Under the pieces are notes generated by a model, which saw only the letters and a list, made by a program, of their open reading frames with translations, searched no databases and had not been told where the DNA came from. Shown piece by piece: positions 45,056 through 55,066 of a stretch of 64,000 nt of DNA; position 1 is the stretch's first letter, and each line of letters starts with the position of its first letter. Position numbers and translations under genes: made by a program. The DNA is from Proteles cristata cristata (taxonomy: Eukaryota; Chordata; Mammalia; Carnivora; Hyaenidae), in the NCBI GenBank assembly GCA_017311185.1, contig JAESUZ010000127.1:930001-994000 (forward strand), in the 5' to 3' direction.

Positions 45056-45303
45056 TGTTTCATAAATAAACAGAATTTCTCTATACTATGTCAAACTATA
45101 AAAATTCATTTAACAGTTTGACCCTTAAAATGTTTGACATTAATTGTTTGACAATTCTGACCATTAACCATGAACCATTACCATCTCATTAAACATTAAA
45201 TTGGGATTATATCATTTAATGTATTAAACAACACTGACCTTAAACTAGTTAAGCAATATTTCTATTCTTTTTCATGGTATCACCTGAGACACAGGAAATT
45301 ATC

Positions 45304-45779
45304 AAAACATGATTATTTTATTTTTATTTTTTATTTTTATTTTTTTTAATTGTTTTATTTATTTCTAGGCGAGAGAGAGACAGCGTGAGCAGGGGAGGGT
45401 CAGAGAGAGAGGGAGTCACAGACTGAAACAGGCTCCAGGCTCTGAGCTGGCAGTCAGCACAGAACCCGATGCGGGGCTCGAACCCACGAACCGCGAGATC
45501 ATGACCCAAGCGAAAGTCGGATGCTTAACCGACTAAGCCTCCCAGGCGCCCCTATTTTTATTATTTAATGTTTATTTTTGAGACAGAAGGAGACGGAGTG
45601 CGAGCAGGGGAGGGGCTGAGAGGGAGACAAAGAATATGAAATAGGCTCCAGGCTCTGAGCTGTCAACACAAAACTCAATGCAGAGCTTGAACCCATGAAC
45701 TGTGAGATCATGACCTGAGCTAAAGTCAGAAGCTTAGCCGACTGAGCCACCCAGGTGCTTGAAAACATAATCATTTTAT
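45304..45779 (-). mobile_element. CAN SINE (older) carrying a nested younger SINE
   Basis: Outer minus-strand SINE body 45553-45761 (CT/GA tract, GACAGCTCAGAGCC core on the minus strand, CACCTGGGTGGCTCAG head). An 18-bp direct repeat with two mismatches (AAAACATGATTATTTTAT / AAAACATAATCATTTTAT) at 45304-45321 and 45762-45779 brackets both SINEs. Confidence 0.92.
45337..45552 (-). mobile_element. CAN SINE, young subgroup, nested
   Basis: Minus-strand GGGGCGCCTGGGAGGCTTAG, GGGTTCGAGCCCC, CCTAGAAATAAATAAAAC. It sits in the T-rich (A-tail) part of the older SINE; TATTTTTATT occurs at both junctions. Confidence 0.94.
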
Positions 45780-46257
45780 CATTAGGCTATTATTTGAAAA
45801 CTTTCATATGCAAAAACGTCTATTTTCTATAATTTTCTCCATTTAAAAGAAAATATAAATATACTTGGAAAATGAACTAAAACTAATTTATTATTGGTTT
45901 ATGTGCATACAAACATCTCTTGACAGCTAAAATTACTATGGGAAATACTGTATGGTGTTGATCAGAAAGCTGTTATTAAGGACTGATTAGGTATTGGTCA
46001 TTTACTGAAGAAAAATTGAAAATATAAATGTGAAGTGTCAGATGAATGTTATATATACTGTATTTTCAAGGTAAGATTATTCTTTCTGCTCTAAGCAAAG
46101 AGAATTTCAGAGCTCATTCTTTCTCCATATAAAAAAATATTTACACAAATGTCTTTAGACCTAAGTGTTTTTGCATGGCAACCCTCTAAAAAAGTGATTT
46201 AAGGGAAATTTAGCCAATCTGTTCCCAAAAAGAAAAGAAAAAGTCATTATTTTCTTT
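45780..46257. other. Unique AT-rich sequence, nothing recognised
   Basis: No element or gene recognised. Confidence 0.4.
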
Positions 46258-46807
46258 TCATTCACCAGTTATCATTCAAGAAGTATACAGAACTTTTTAT
46301 GGATTTGTCAAGCACTACTCTAGGCACTAAGTAGAATTATAGCACACAACTTGTCTCTATACTGTCATAAAAAGACATAAATTGAATAATAAACCAATAG
46401 CTAGATAACACAATTTAAACTACTGATAAGTGCAGCAAAGGAATAAAAAAATAACATATAAAAGAGTAAATATCTGAGAGCTGAGTCCTTAGGTTCTCTA
46501 GCTTGTTCTGAGAAGACGTTTATTCATTTTTTTTTAAGGCAGTCTAGTCTATGATCTAAGGTATAAATAATGAGGTAAAGTTAGTTGTATGAACATCTGA
46601 AACCAGGGTAAGGAAAGACCTTGAAGAAGACAAGAGCCTGGTGAGAGTGGTATGAAAAGAACCATGAACAAGGAAACCTGGGTTTATAGCAGCCAACAGA
46701 GCCAGACTAAGCAGGTTTCTGAGACCTGAATAAAAAATTTAGATTTTTATTTTACACATGATAGGAAGATAATGGGAGCTGTTGAGGTATAAGATAACAT
46801 GATTTGT
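46258..46807 (-). mobile_element. L2 LINE, left part
   Basis: TCATTCAAGAAGTATACAGAAC, 'CAAGCACTACTCTAGGCACTAAG' then 'AGATTTTTATTTTACACATGATAGGAAG' and 'GATAACATGATTTG' follow the antisense L2 3' order. Broken by a SINE and resumed at 47054. Confidence 0.7.
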
Positions 46808-47053
46808 TGGGGGACCTGGGTCTCTCAGTCAGTTAAACGTCTGACTTCAGATCATGATCTCACGCTCGTGGGTTCGAGCCCTGTATTGGGTGCTGTGTTA
46901 ACAGGTTAGAGCCTGGAACCTACTTGGAGTTCTGTGATACCCTCTCCTTCGGAAATCCCCCCTTGCACTCTGTTTCTGTCTCTGATTCTGTCTCTTTCTC
47001 TCTCTCAAAAATAAATAGAATTTTTTTAAATTGAAAAACAAAAACAAAACAAA
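46808..47053 (+). mobile_element. CAN SINE inserted in L2
   Basis: GGGGACCTGGGTCTCTCAG head, GGGTTCGAGCCCTG B box, CTCTCAAAAATAAATAG then an A/C-rich tail. ATGATTTG before and ATGTGATTTG after the element form a diverged TSD. Confidence 0.92.
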
Positions 47054-47480
47054 AATGTGATTTGCGTTATTATGCTTAATGAAGCTTTCTAGAGAAGTGC
47101 TAAATAGGTGACATATTAAGAAGGTTAAAATACATGCAAGAAGATTTTTCAGAATGGCTTTCAGCACTTTAGGTAAGAGATGACAGTTTTCACTAAACAA
47201 TTCTTTGAGAAGACTAAAAGAAGTGGTTGAACTCAATATGTTTTGGCAATACAGATAATAAGACTTGCTAAAGGTTTGGATGTCAAGAGAAAAAGTATGG
47301 GCTCAAGTATAGTTCTGAGTATTTAGCTTGAATATCTAAGAAGCACAGGTGTGGTAATTACTGAGATGGGGAGTGGGGTGGGGAAGGAAGAGACATCCTT
47401 GGAGATGAGTTGTGATAAGATATCAAGAATTCTGTTTCTTTCATTTAAGTTTATTTTTATCTATTAGAAATTGAAGTCCA
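47054..47480 (-). mobile_element. L2 LINE, right part
   Basis: 'GTAAGAGATGACAGTTTTCACTAAAC', 'AATTACTGAGATGGGGAGTGGGG', 'TATCAAGAATTCTGTTTC' and 'AAGTTTATTTTTATCTATTAGA' continue the antisense L2; with the left part about 1 kb of L2 is preserved. Confidence 0.65.
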
Positions 47481-47859
47481 CTTATGTCAGTTCTTTGTAT
47501 TTATGGAAATGAAAAAGCACAACTAAAAGAGAAATATCAAACTCTAATTAACACCAATGACTATTTGATTATTGCAGCTCTAACTCTCAATAATTGGCTA
47601 TTTGACAATTAGTCAAAATTGACTGAACAAAATTATTTCGTCTACTTAACATGACACTCTGTGATATCTGTAATGTAAATCATAATTTGAGTTACAGTTT
47701 TAATTCCTTTTTAATTCCTAACCATTGGTTTTGATTTTCAAATAAAGAAAATATTTCAAATATAGCGTTCTATTTTAATAGAATATGCAAATGGCCACGA
47801 ATTCTTTGGTTTCATATATTTTTAATCTTGCAATGAGATTTATAGTGCTTTTTATCAAA

Positions 47860-48190
47860 ATGAGGAAACTTTTCCAGCCCTTGAATGTGGGAAAGCCTTG
47901 TCATTTACTTTGGCTGGTAGGAAAGTAGCCACTTTGACACAAACAAAATGTTTCAAGTTTAAGGACTGTGAGGCCTACCCTCTTACTGCTGTTTGAATCT
48001 ACCTGCCATGCGAACAAGTCCAGGATAGCCTCCTGCCTGATGACAACCTTAGCCTCTATTACCCCAGCCCAAATCCAGGAAATACCAAACACGCAAATTA
48101 GGCCATTCCACACATGTTAATCTCCAGCTAACCTGCCAACTGTAAAAAGTCCATGAGTGAGCCCTGCAGAAATTAACTGAACTTGACCAA
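47860..48190 (+). mobile_element. MaLR-like LTR (MLT1-type), plus strand
   Basis: 'TGCCATGCGAACAAGTCCAGGATAGCC', 'CCTGATGAC', 'CTCCAGCTAACCTGCCAACTG' and 'CATGAGTGAGCCCTGCAGAAATTAAC' (in parts) resemble a MaLR LTR interior in order. Termini not resolved. Confidence 0.45.
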
Positions 48191-50045
48191 GAAGAGAAAA
48201 ACTATCCAGATCATTCACAAATGAAAATAACATGCAAACCAATATATCTGGGTTTTTTTGTCATACAGCAAAACTTAACAGGCACTGTTAAGTTGTCAGA
48301 TATTTTAATAGAAACATACCGATTAATAGTTTACAGGTAATTCTAAAATATATGTAAAAGGCTGTTGCGGCCTTGCTATGGAAAGCACAGAAGTGTTCTA
48401 GTTTGCTTAATGTATCTTCACCTGTCTTATAGACAAAGAAATGTAGAGTACAGTATACCGAATCAACACACATATATTCTCAAATGATCTTGTTTGAAGG
48501 TGCAACTAAACACCATAAGTTTTGCTCTGATTATTAAAGACTTAAAATAGAGTATTCATAAGATTTTTGGTATAAAATAGAGATTAAAGTGCCCTATTCT
48601 ATCAGTTTAGGAAATGAAAGGGGAAAATATAGTTTCTACATAATGTACACCGTATTATAATACACTGTCAAGTGAAGGGAAGAATGAGGAGGAAGATTGG
48701 AAGGAGTTGTTTACATCACACAAAAAGGAAATGAGTTTTTATACAAAGTTATCCATATTTCAGAGCCTCATCATTTTAAGACTCGTTAACCTAGTTTTTT
48801 TATCTTGCCTTTAATTTTCTTAATGTTCTCTGTTATATGTGAAATACAGAGAAATTAAAGCAGAGGTGACCAGTTGAAAAGAAACCTATAATCAACAAGA
48901 AATTATTTTGTTTTGCAAGATTGCATTTTCAAGTATATTCTAATGTGCTGGAGACCTAGAGTCTACAAGACGGATTGAAGTTAGCTTGTGCTTTAAATTA
49001 CCGTAAGGTTATCTGGGACATTCTTTGAAGGCAACCTAATAGGACACCAAGTGTTTTGTTAGATCTGCAATAAGCAGTTTTATTTTACATCAAACAGAGG
49101 TAAGTTTAATAGTTTGACCTAATTTCTTATGAACAGAGCTCTTGGTGTAAAACACTTGAGAAGAGTTTGTTCTAGTATACTCAAGGACATTAAGAAAATA
49201 TCTCTGTGTTATGGTTTTTCTTGCAGGTTCAGGAGTTGAACTAGCCTAAATGACCTGTTCTTCATAAAATGCCCTTTTAATTTGCTGATTTCGCTCCCAA
49301 GACATACAAGTCTGCTGATGTACTGATCACTAAGCTCTGTTGGGATAATTATTTCAGAATAATTTCCCTGAGTTGCAAGACAGGTCAAAGGGAGAAAAAA
49401 AAAACTTCCAAAGTTTAATGCCTAAAGGAAGGGCACTGATAAATGTTTTCAAATTAATGGTGTAGGCAGAATTTAAAAGGCAAGCTAACCCCAAATAGTT
49501 ACTACGTTAAAATCATTGCTTACTTCTAAATAAATACTTTATTCTGAGCCCCTGAAGGGAATGATCTCAAAGCATTTGAAATAAAATGTTTTATAAACTG
49601 ACTTATGTGTAAAACTTGGTAGCAGAGAAATGTACTTCATCAGCATACAAGTCAGAGCTTGGAATGGACATGTTCAGTCTTAACATATTTTATTTTATTA
49701 CTGTCTTTCCTTCCCAGTCAAATGGAATGTGGTTTATAGACATGGGTATTTAATTAAAATAGTGAGTGAGATCTATAGGAAGCTGAATAGCATGATTCTG
49801 TCTATAGTTTGCCTGTAGATAGATCAAAGAATTTGATTATTAAAGCCCATTGTGCTTAGAATCTATATATGTCTCACAAAAAAGAAAAGTGACAAAAGTA
49901 ACTACCTAATCTATCCCATTTTAATGGAATATGCAAGCTTTAAGTGGTCTTGGAAAAGAAATGAACCCTCCATTCAGACTCATTTATTACATGATTTTAT
50001 GCAAATAATGCAGCACTTTTCAGTCCTACTGAATTAAATTTTTTT
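48191..50045. other. Unique sequence, nothing recognised
   Basis: A 1.9-kb interval with no recognisable repeat or coding signal. Candidate for conserved noncoding DNA only in the sense that it is repeat-poor. Confidence 0.35.
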
Positions 50046-50108
50046 TAGAGAAGAAAAAAGGTAGTTGATACTAGAAGAAAAAGTACCAACTACCTTTTTT
50101 CTTCTCTA
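50046..50108. repeat. Inverted repeat, 22-bp perfect arms, miRNA-sized hairpin
   Basis: Left arm 50046-50067 (starts TAGAGAAGAAAAAAGG) is the exact reverse complement of the right arm 50087-50108. After one mismatch (50068/50086), four further pairs form (50069-50072 with 50082-50085), leaving a 9-nt A-rich loop. Not part of a recognised repeat. No evidence of transcription is available. Confidence 0.95.
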
Positions 50109-50140
50109 TAATACCAAGAAGATAAAAACAGAGTCCAGAA

Positions 50141-50354
50141 GGGTGCCTGAGGACTCCTTTGGTGAAGGCTCTGACTTTAGCTCAGGTCATGATTTCTCAG
50201 TTTGTGAGGTCGAGCCCCGCATCAGGCTTTCTACTGGCAGTGCAGAGACTGCTTCAGAACCTCTGTCCCTCTCTTTCTGCCCTTCTCTTGGTTGTGCTCT
50301 TTGTCCTTCTCTCTAAAAAATAGATAAACATTAAAAACGACTTCATTAAAAAAA
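50141..50354 (+). mobile_element. CAN SINE, plus strand, older subgroup
   Basis: GGGTGCCTGAGGACTCCTTTGG head (diverged A box), GAGGTCGAGCCCCG B box, CT tract, CTAAAAAATAGATAAACATTAAA tail (in parts). It begins 32 bp downstream of the hairpin. Confidence 0.9.
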
Positions 50355-50580
50355 GAATGTGGCCCAGATTCATAAAAATTAACTGAATAGTAGAGTATAT
50401 ACAAATAACCCATAGTCAATGAATGCTAATTTTCAAGTACCTCTCAAGCCTTCCCCAAGGTCACATATGCTAATAGTCTTATTCAGATTATATAATCATT
50501 TAATAATTTGAAGTATTTTAAAAAGTTCATATAAATATGATGACCCAAACTGTTCACATAAATAGGGATCATTAATTTAC

Positions 50581-50742
50581 TTTTTCTGTAAATGGTCAAA
50601 TGGTTTATATATTCTATTTTGTGAGGCATACAGTTTCCATAGCAACTGTGTTATAGTACAAAAACAGCCACAGAAAATAATGCACTTAATAAAAATGTGT
50701 GTAACTATGTTCTAATAAAACTTTATTTACAAAAATAACCTT
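50581..50742. mobile_element. hAT-like DNA transposon remnant, left part
   Basis: TTTTTCTGTAAATGGTCAAATGG, GAGGCATACAGTTTCCATAGCAACTG, ACAGCCACAGAAAATAATG and TTCTAATAAAACTTTATTTAC (in parts) match a common mammalian CAGGGGTCGGCAAAC-ended nonautonomous element. It continues after the SINE at 50988. Confidence 0.65.
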
Positions 50743-51003
50743 GGGGCACCTGGACGGCTCAATCTCTTAAGTGCCAGAGTTTGGCTCAGGTCATGATCTT
50801 TTAGTTCATGGGTTTAAGCCTCAAGTTGGGCTCTGTGCTAACAGCTCAGAGCCTGGAGCCTGCTTCATATTCTGTGTCTCTCCCTCTCTCTGCTCCCTTC
50901 TTCATCACACTCTGTCTCTCCCTCTCTCTAAAAAATAAACATTATAGTAAATAAATAAAATCTATAAAAATTAAATTAAATTAAAAAACAAAAATAACCT
51001 TGG
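50729..51003 (+). mobile_element. CAN SINE inserted in the hAT-like element
   Basis: Body about 50743-50987: GGGGCACCTGGACGGCTCAA head, GGGTTTAAGCC B box, GACAGCTCAGAGCCTGGAGCC-type core, long A/T-rich tail. Perfect TSD ACAAAAATAACCTTGG at 50729-50744 and 50988-51003; the last GG overlaps the SINE's own first bases. Confidence 0.95.
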
Positions 51004-51026
51004 CCCCGTTTTGCCAATCCCTGTTA
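50988..51026. mobile_element. hAT-like DNA transposon remnant, right end
   Basis: GGCCCCGTTTTGCCAATCCCTG resembles the GTTTGCCGACCCCTG terminus and completes the element split by the SINE. Confidence 0.6.
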
Positions 51027-52369
51027 ATGAAAATGAATATCCTGAAGGATTTTAGTTGGTTAGTGAAATACTTATGTTTCAAATATGTTCAAGTAATTAG
51101 CAAACTACAACCCTTCTTTGAACTCTATCACACAGTAGCATATCAAAAATTCTAAGATTAGTTTTAAGAAGCTTCTTTAACACAGAATTTATTCAAATTA
51201 TCAATTCTTTTACCCTTTTCAAAAGAGAATTTCCAGCTATTACTGAAATATACAAATGATATGTTATTCATGTTATCACATTAGCAACTATCATTTATAC
51301 AACTTTATTATAATTAAATATATATACATAAATAAAGTAGAATTACTATAGAAATCCATCTCAGGATACCTTCAGAAAAGAAAAGCAGAAATTGCTTACA
51401 TTGTATAATTTAAAAAGTCTTCTCCAGAATGTATGTTTGTAGTGAAGTGAATGAAGAAGCTGATTTACAGAATCTGAGACATACATCTTTGTCTGATGTG
51501 GATCACAGAAGGTGACATCACAGGGACTCCAAGCACTGGGTTTCCCTACTTGGAAAAAATCTCCAAGAGTAAGGAGATTGTATAAAGTTATAGTTACTCT
51601 GTCTCATTTCTAAACTGATTTTATAGCCAGTAATTTTTCAATAATAATTAATAATCATCATAAGTTTTGATAATTACAGTTATACTTCTTTCCAAGTGAG
51701 TTACATGAAAATCAATATGGATTTTATAGAAATCACTGAGTTATACAGCCCTTTCCAAATATATCTGACTGAATTCCCTCAAAAGTTTCTGTTAACAGAC
51801 CCCAGTGTGTGTTAAGAGAACAAATTATGCAGTTAAATATCATAGTAATACTACAATACATACCCTATAATCTAAGATTTTAAGGAATCTGAAGTCAATA
51901 GAGTGGAAGTTCTCTACAAAGAATTTGTTTTCTGGGAGCCCAGAACGTAATGGTATTTCTTTAGTTTCCAGTCATGATTGTCAGCAAAAAATTTTGAACG
52001 AGTGTATTGTATCATGACTTGCAGCCACTGTTGAGAGTAGGATCATAGTGAAGCCCTATATAAATAGATCAGCACCAACTTTCAAGATAAATTTGAATAA
52101 AACTTCTCCTCATTTCCCTTTTGCCTTCAGTCTTTTTTTCTATGGTGTCAAAATGGGACAATTGCATGACACTAGCCTGTAAGATCTAAAATAGTAAATG
52201 TGTTGCTTCAATAAAGCACATTCCAGTTATTCCCTTTGAGTTCCAGAATCACCAACCTATACCTTGGACAAATCTTAAATATATAATTGCTTCTTTGTTC
52301 TTTAAGGTAGCTATTACAAGGATTAAAAACTCCCACTCATTAAAAAATTAATTAAGCATATAGTTTCTT
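51027..52369. other. Unique AT-rich sequence, nothing recognised
   Basis: No element or gene recognised over 1.3 kb. Confidence 0.4.
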
Positions 52370-52510
52370 GTAAAATATATTTTAGGTATTAAAATATATT
52401 ATATAAAAGATTATATGTTATATATAATTAAATATATGAATATAATATAGTTACATATTATTAAATATATTTATATATTATATAAAATATAACATAAAAT
52501 ACTTCTTATA
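52370..52510. repeat. AT-rich low-complexity block
   Basis: Almost pure A/T with TATA and ATTA alternation and many short self-complementary segments. Confidence 0.85.
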
Positions 52511-52802
52511 ATAAAATAAAGCACATTCATTTGTAGAAATTCTTTTTTCTAAATTCACAATAGGAATAATTTTATGTCTTACTTAAAACAGATAGTAAGC
52601 TTTCTCTTGCTTGGTCAGAAAATTGTTCTGAGTGTGTAATAACATTCCTTTCTCTTAACTTTGTCCTGTCAGGAAGTTTAAAACATGAAACTGGCTTAAT
52701 GGATGTGTTTTGTCTTTCTTAAATATCTCCTAACATATTTCAATAAGCTAGATTCTGACATTTTTGTGGTGACTGTACATATTTTATGCTACTGTTTTTC
52801 TC

Positions 52803-53065
52803 AAGATATATCAAATAAGTTGGGGCGCCTGGGTGGCTCAGTCGGTTAAGCGTCCGACTTTCGCTCGGGTCATGATCTCGCGGTTCGTGGGTTCGAGCCC
52901 CGCGTCGGGCTCTGTGCTGACTGCCAGCTCAGAGCCTGGAGCCTGTTTCAGTCTGTGACTCCCTCTCTCTCTGACCCTACCCTGCTCACGCTGTCTCTCT
53001 CTCTCTGTCTCCTAGAAATAAATAAAAACATTTAAAAAAAAAAAAAAGATATATCAAATAAGTTG
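52803..53065 (+). mobile_element. CAN SINE, youngest-looking copy
   Basis: Body 52823-53045. Head GGGGCGCCTGGGTGGCTCAG, A box and B box (GGTTCGTGGGTTCGAGCCCC) intact, CCGCGTCGGGCTCTGTGCTG, CTCCTAGAAATAAATAAA, long pure A tail. Perfect 20-bp TSD (52803-52822, 53046-53065). Retention of several CpGs also suggests youth. Confidence 0.97.
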
Positions 53066-53127
53066 AATTTAAAAATCCCAGGTATAAGCTTATTCTTTCC
53101 TTCCTATATCTTGATATAGTTTTTTTT

Positions 53128-53258
53128 CCTTAAATAGTTTATTATCAAGTTGGTTTACATATAACACCCAGTGCTCATCCCAACAAGTGCCCTCATCTAT
53201 GCTCATCACCCCCCTTCCCCACTACCCACCCCAAGCCCTCAATTTGTTCTCAGCAACC
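53128..53258 (-). mobile_element. L1 3' UTR terminal fragment, minus strand
   Basis: AAATAGTTTATTATCAAGTTGG, ATAACACCCAGTGCTCATCCC, CAACAAGTGCCC and CTCAATTTGTTCTCAG match the antisense felid L1 3' end, as at 29130. Only about 130 bp. Confidence 0.85.
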
Positions 53259-53279
53259 AAGAATTCTTGGTTCTAGTTT

Positions 53280-53512
53280 TAAAAAAAATTAGCGTTTATT
53301 TATGATTGAGAGAGAGAGAGACAGAGACAGAGACAAAGTGCAAGTGGGGGAGGGGCAGAGAGAGAGGTAGACACAGAATCTGAAACAGGCTCCAGGCTCT
53401 AAGCTGACTGTCAGTGCAGAGCCCAGTGCAGGGATCAAACCCACGGACTGTGGAGATCCCATGACCTGAGCCGAAGCTGGATGCTTAACCAACTGAGCCA
53501 CCCAGACGCCCC
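53280..53512 (-). mobile_element. CAN SINE, minus strand, older subgroup
   Basis: Minus-strand GGGGCGTCTGGGTGGCTCAG head, GGTTTGATCCCTG, core, CT tract and AATCATAAATAAACGC tail. Adjacent to the L1 fragment. Confidence 0.93.
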
Positions 53513-54701
53513 TATTTTACTCTAGTTTGAAAACCATATCAAGATTATAAAAATTGTCCACATGTAATCCTTTTCCTCTATACTATACTGATGAAGATTC
53601 TGAGCCTTTATGATAATGTTTTCTCCAGTAAGAGGCAAAAGTTAATTACTAATCTCAGCCTTTGCCAAAGCTGTGAAATATTCATGGGAGATATTAGATT
53701 AAATAGATGTCCTTCGAATCAACATTACATAATCTAAATATCCAAAAACATTTTCTTTAAATAAATAAGCTAAATTCTATCTTTGACAAACTAGTCATCT
53801 TCCTTTTTATATATACATTTTAGTGAAAAAAAATTTTGTTGTTCAAAATTGCTTTCTAAAAAGATTGCCAAGTTTTGAACTATTGCAGAATTACTTTTTT
53901 TTTTTGAACAGTGAGTAAACTACACAAAAGGTATGAAATAATGCTTTTATCATTGTACAACAGACAGTGTAGTACTATGGCCCATGAGAGAGTGAAACAA
54001 ATGATATAATCCTGTGATATTCCATTTCTTCTGCCTGGAGGCACATTATGGATGCCTGAGCAGAGTTGAAAATCCCAAACAGAGCACAGTAGTTGCTTTG
54101 GGTGCAAGAGATGAAATTGATTTTAGATTTGATAGACTAGAAAGAAGTCTGAGAAATACAGAAGTTGCAAGGCAGAAACTCAGAGAGGAAGGAACAATGC
54201 CAGCAATCAATATAAATCAATCAAATAATAATAATAATGGCTCCAGAAATTTGCTTAAGGCTACTTTTGAGTCTTTGTAGAGTATAGCGATGTGCATACA
54301 TATAGAAATAATTACTAAGACTGAGTAAAACATAAGCGGGGAGCTATGAGCTAACCAAACCCAAGAATTCACAAATAGTTGATTATTTTGCAAGTAAACA
54401 CAAGCAAGAGTGTGCTCAGTATCAAAGTATTCATTAGAGATTAAATAAGTGTCAAATACTAGTATAGGAGCTCAACTATCTAGAGTAAAAACTATTCTAG
54501 AACTTTCCAAATAAACCTTTTTAAGACAAGACAAATCTAGAAAACTTAAGTGTAAGCTAATTTTATTGCTTATTCAGATAAAAACCAAATACTCTTTAAA
54601 GTACCAAAATCAAAATATTTAACAGTGTCAATTACACAATGCCCATCATCAAGTAAAAAGGTAGTAGGTATGCAAAGAAGCAGGAAAATGTGACCTGTAA
54701 T
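53513..54701. other. Unique sequence, nothing recognised
   Basis: A plus-strand frame at 54014-54280 (88 codons, ending in an asparagine-rich AAT repeat) overlaps a minus-strand one and has no recognised motif. Confidence 0.35.
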
Positions 54702-54939
54702 AAGAATAAAAACAATTTTGGGGCGCCTCGGTGGCTTAGTCGGTTGAGCGTCCGACTTTCGCTTAGGTCATGATCTCGCAGTTTGTGGATTCGAGCCCCG
54801 CATCAGGCTCTGTGCTGACTGCCAGCTCAGAGCGTGGAGCCTATTTCGGAGTCTGTGTCTCCCTCTCTCTCTGACCTTCCCCTGCTCACGCTGTCTCTCT
54901 CTCTCCTAGAAATAAAAAAAAAAGAATAAAAACAATTTT
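54702..54939 (+). mobile_element. CAN SINE, young subgroup
   Basis: Body 54720-54921: GGGGCGCCTCGGTGGCTTAG, GATTCGAGCCCCG, GACTGCCAGCTCAGAGC, CTCCTAGAAATAAAA. Perfect 18-bp TSD AAGAATAAAAACAATTTT at 54702-54719 and 54922-54939. Confidence 0.96.
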
Positions 54940-54943
54940 TAAA

Positions 54944-55066
54944 AAACACACTTAGGTGTATCTGTCTGGCTCCATCAGTACAGCATGTGACTCTTTATCT
55001 CGGGGTTGTGAATTCAAGCCCCATGGTGGATTGAGAGATTACTTTCAAAAAATAAAATACTGAAAA
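54944..55066 (+). mobile_element. Short CAN-type SINE, distinct subfamily
   Basis: GTGTATCTGTCTGGCTCCATCAG head, CTCTTTATCTCGGGGTTGTGAATTCAAGCCCC, then directly GAGATTACTTTCAAAAAATAAAATA. It lacks the CTCTGTGCTGAC core and CT tract of the other copies, as in the short carnivore SINEs ending AGATTACTTAAAAATAAAATC. Confidence 0.75.

Noticed and set aside
52823..52905. tRNA gene signal (A box, GGTTCGAGCCCC B box)
   Set aside because: It is the tRNA-Lys-derived head of a SINE, as in all the other copies; no complete cloverleaf or free-standing tRNA.
54014..54280. 88-codon frame with Asn-rich end
   Set aside because: The asparagine run is an AAT triplet repeat and the remainder has no recognised homology; an overlapping minus-strand frame is equally open.
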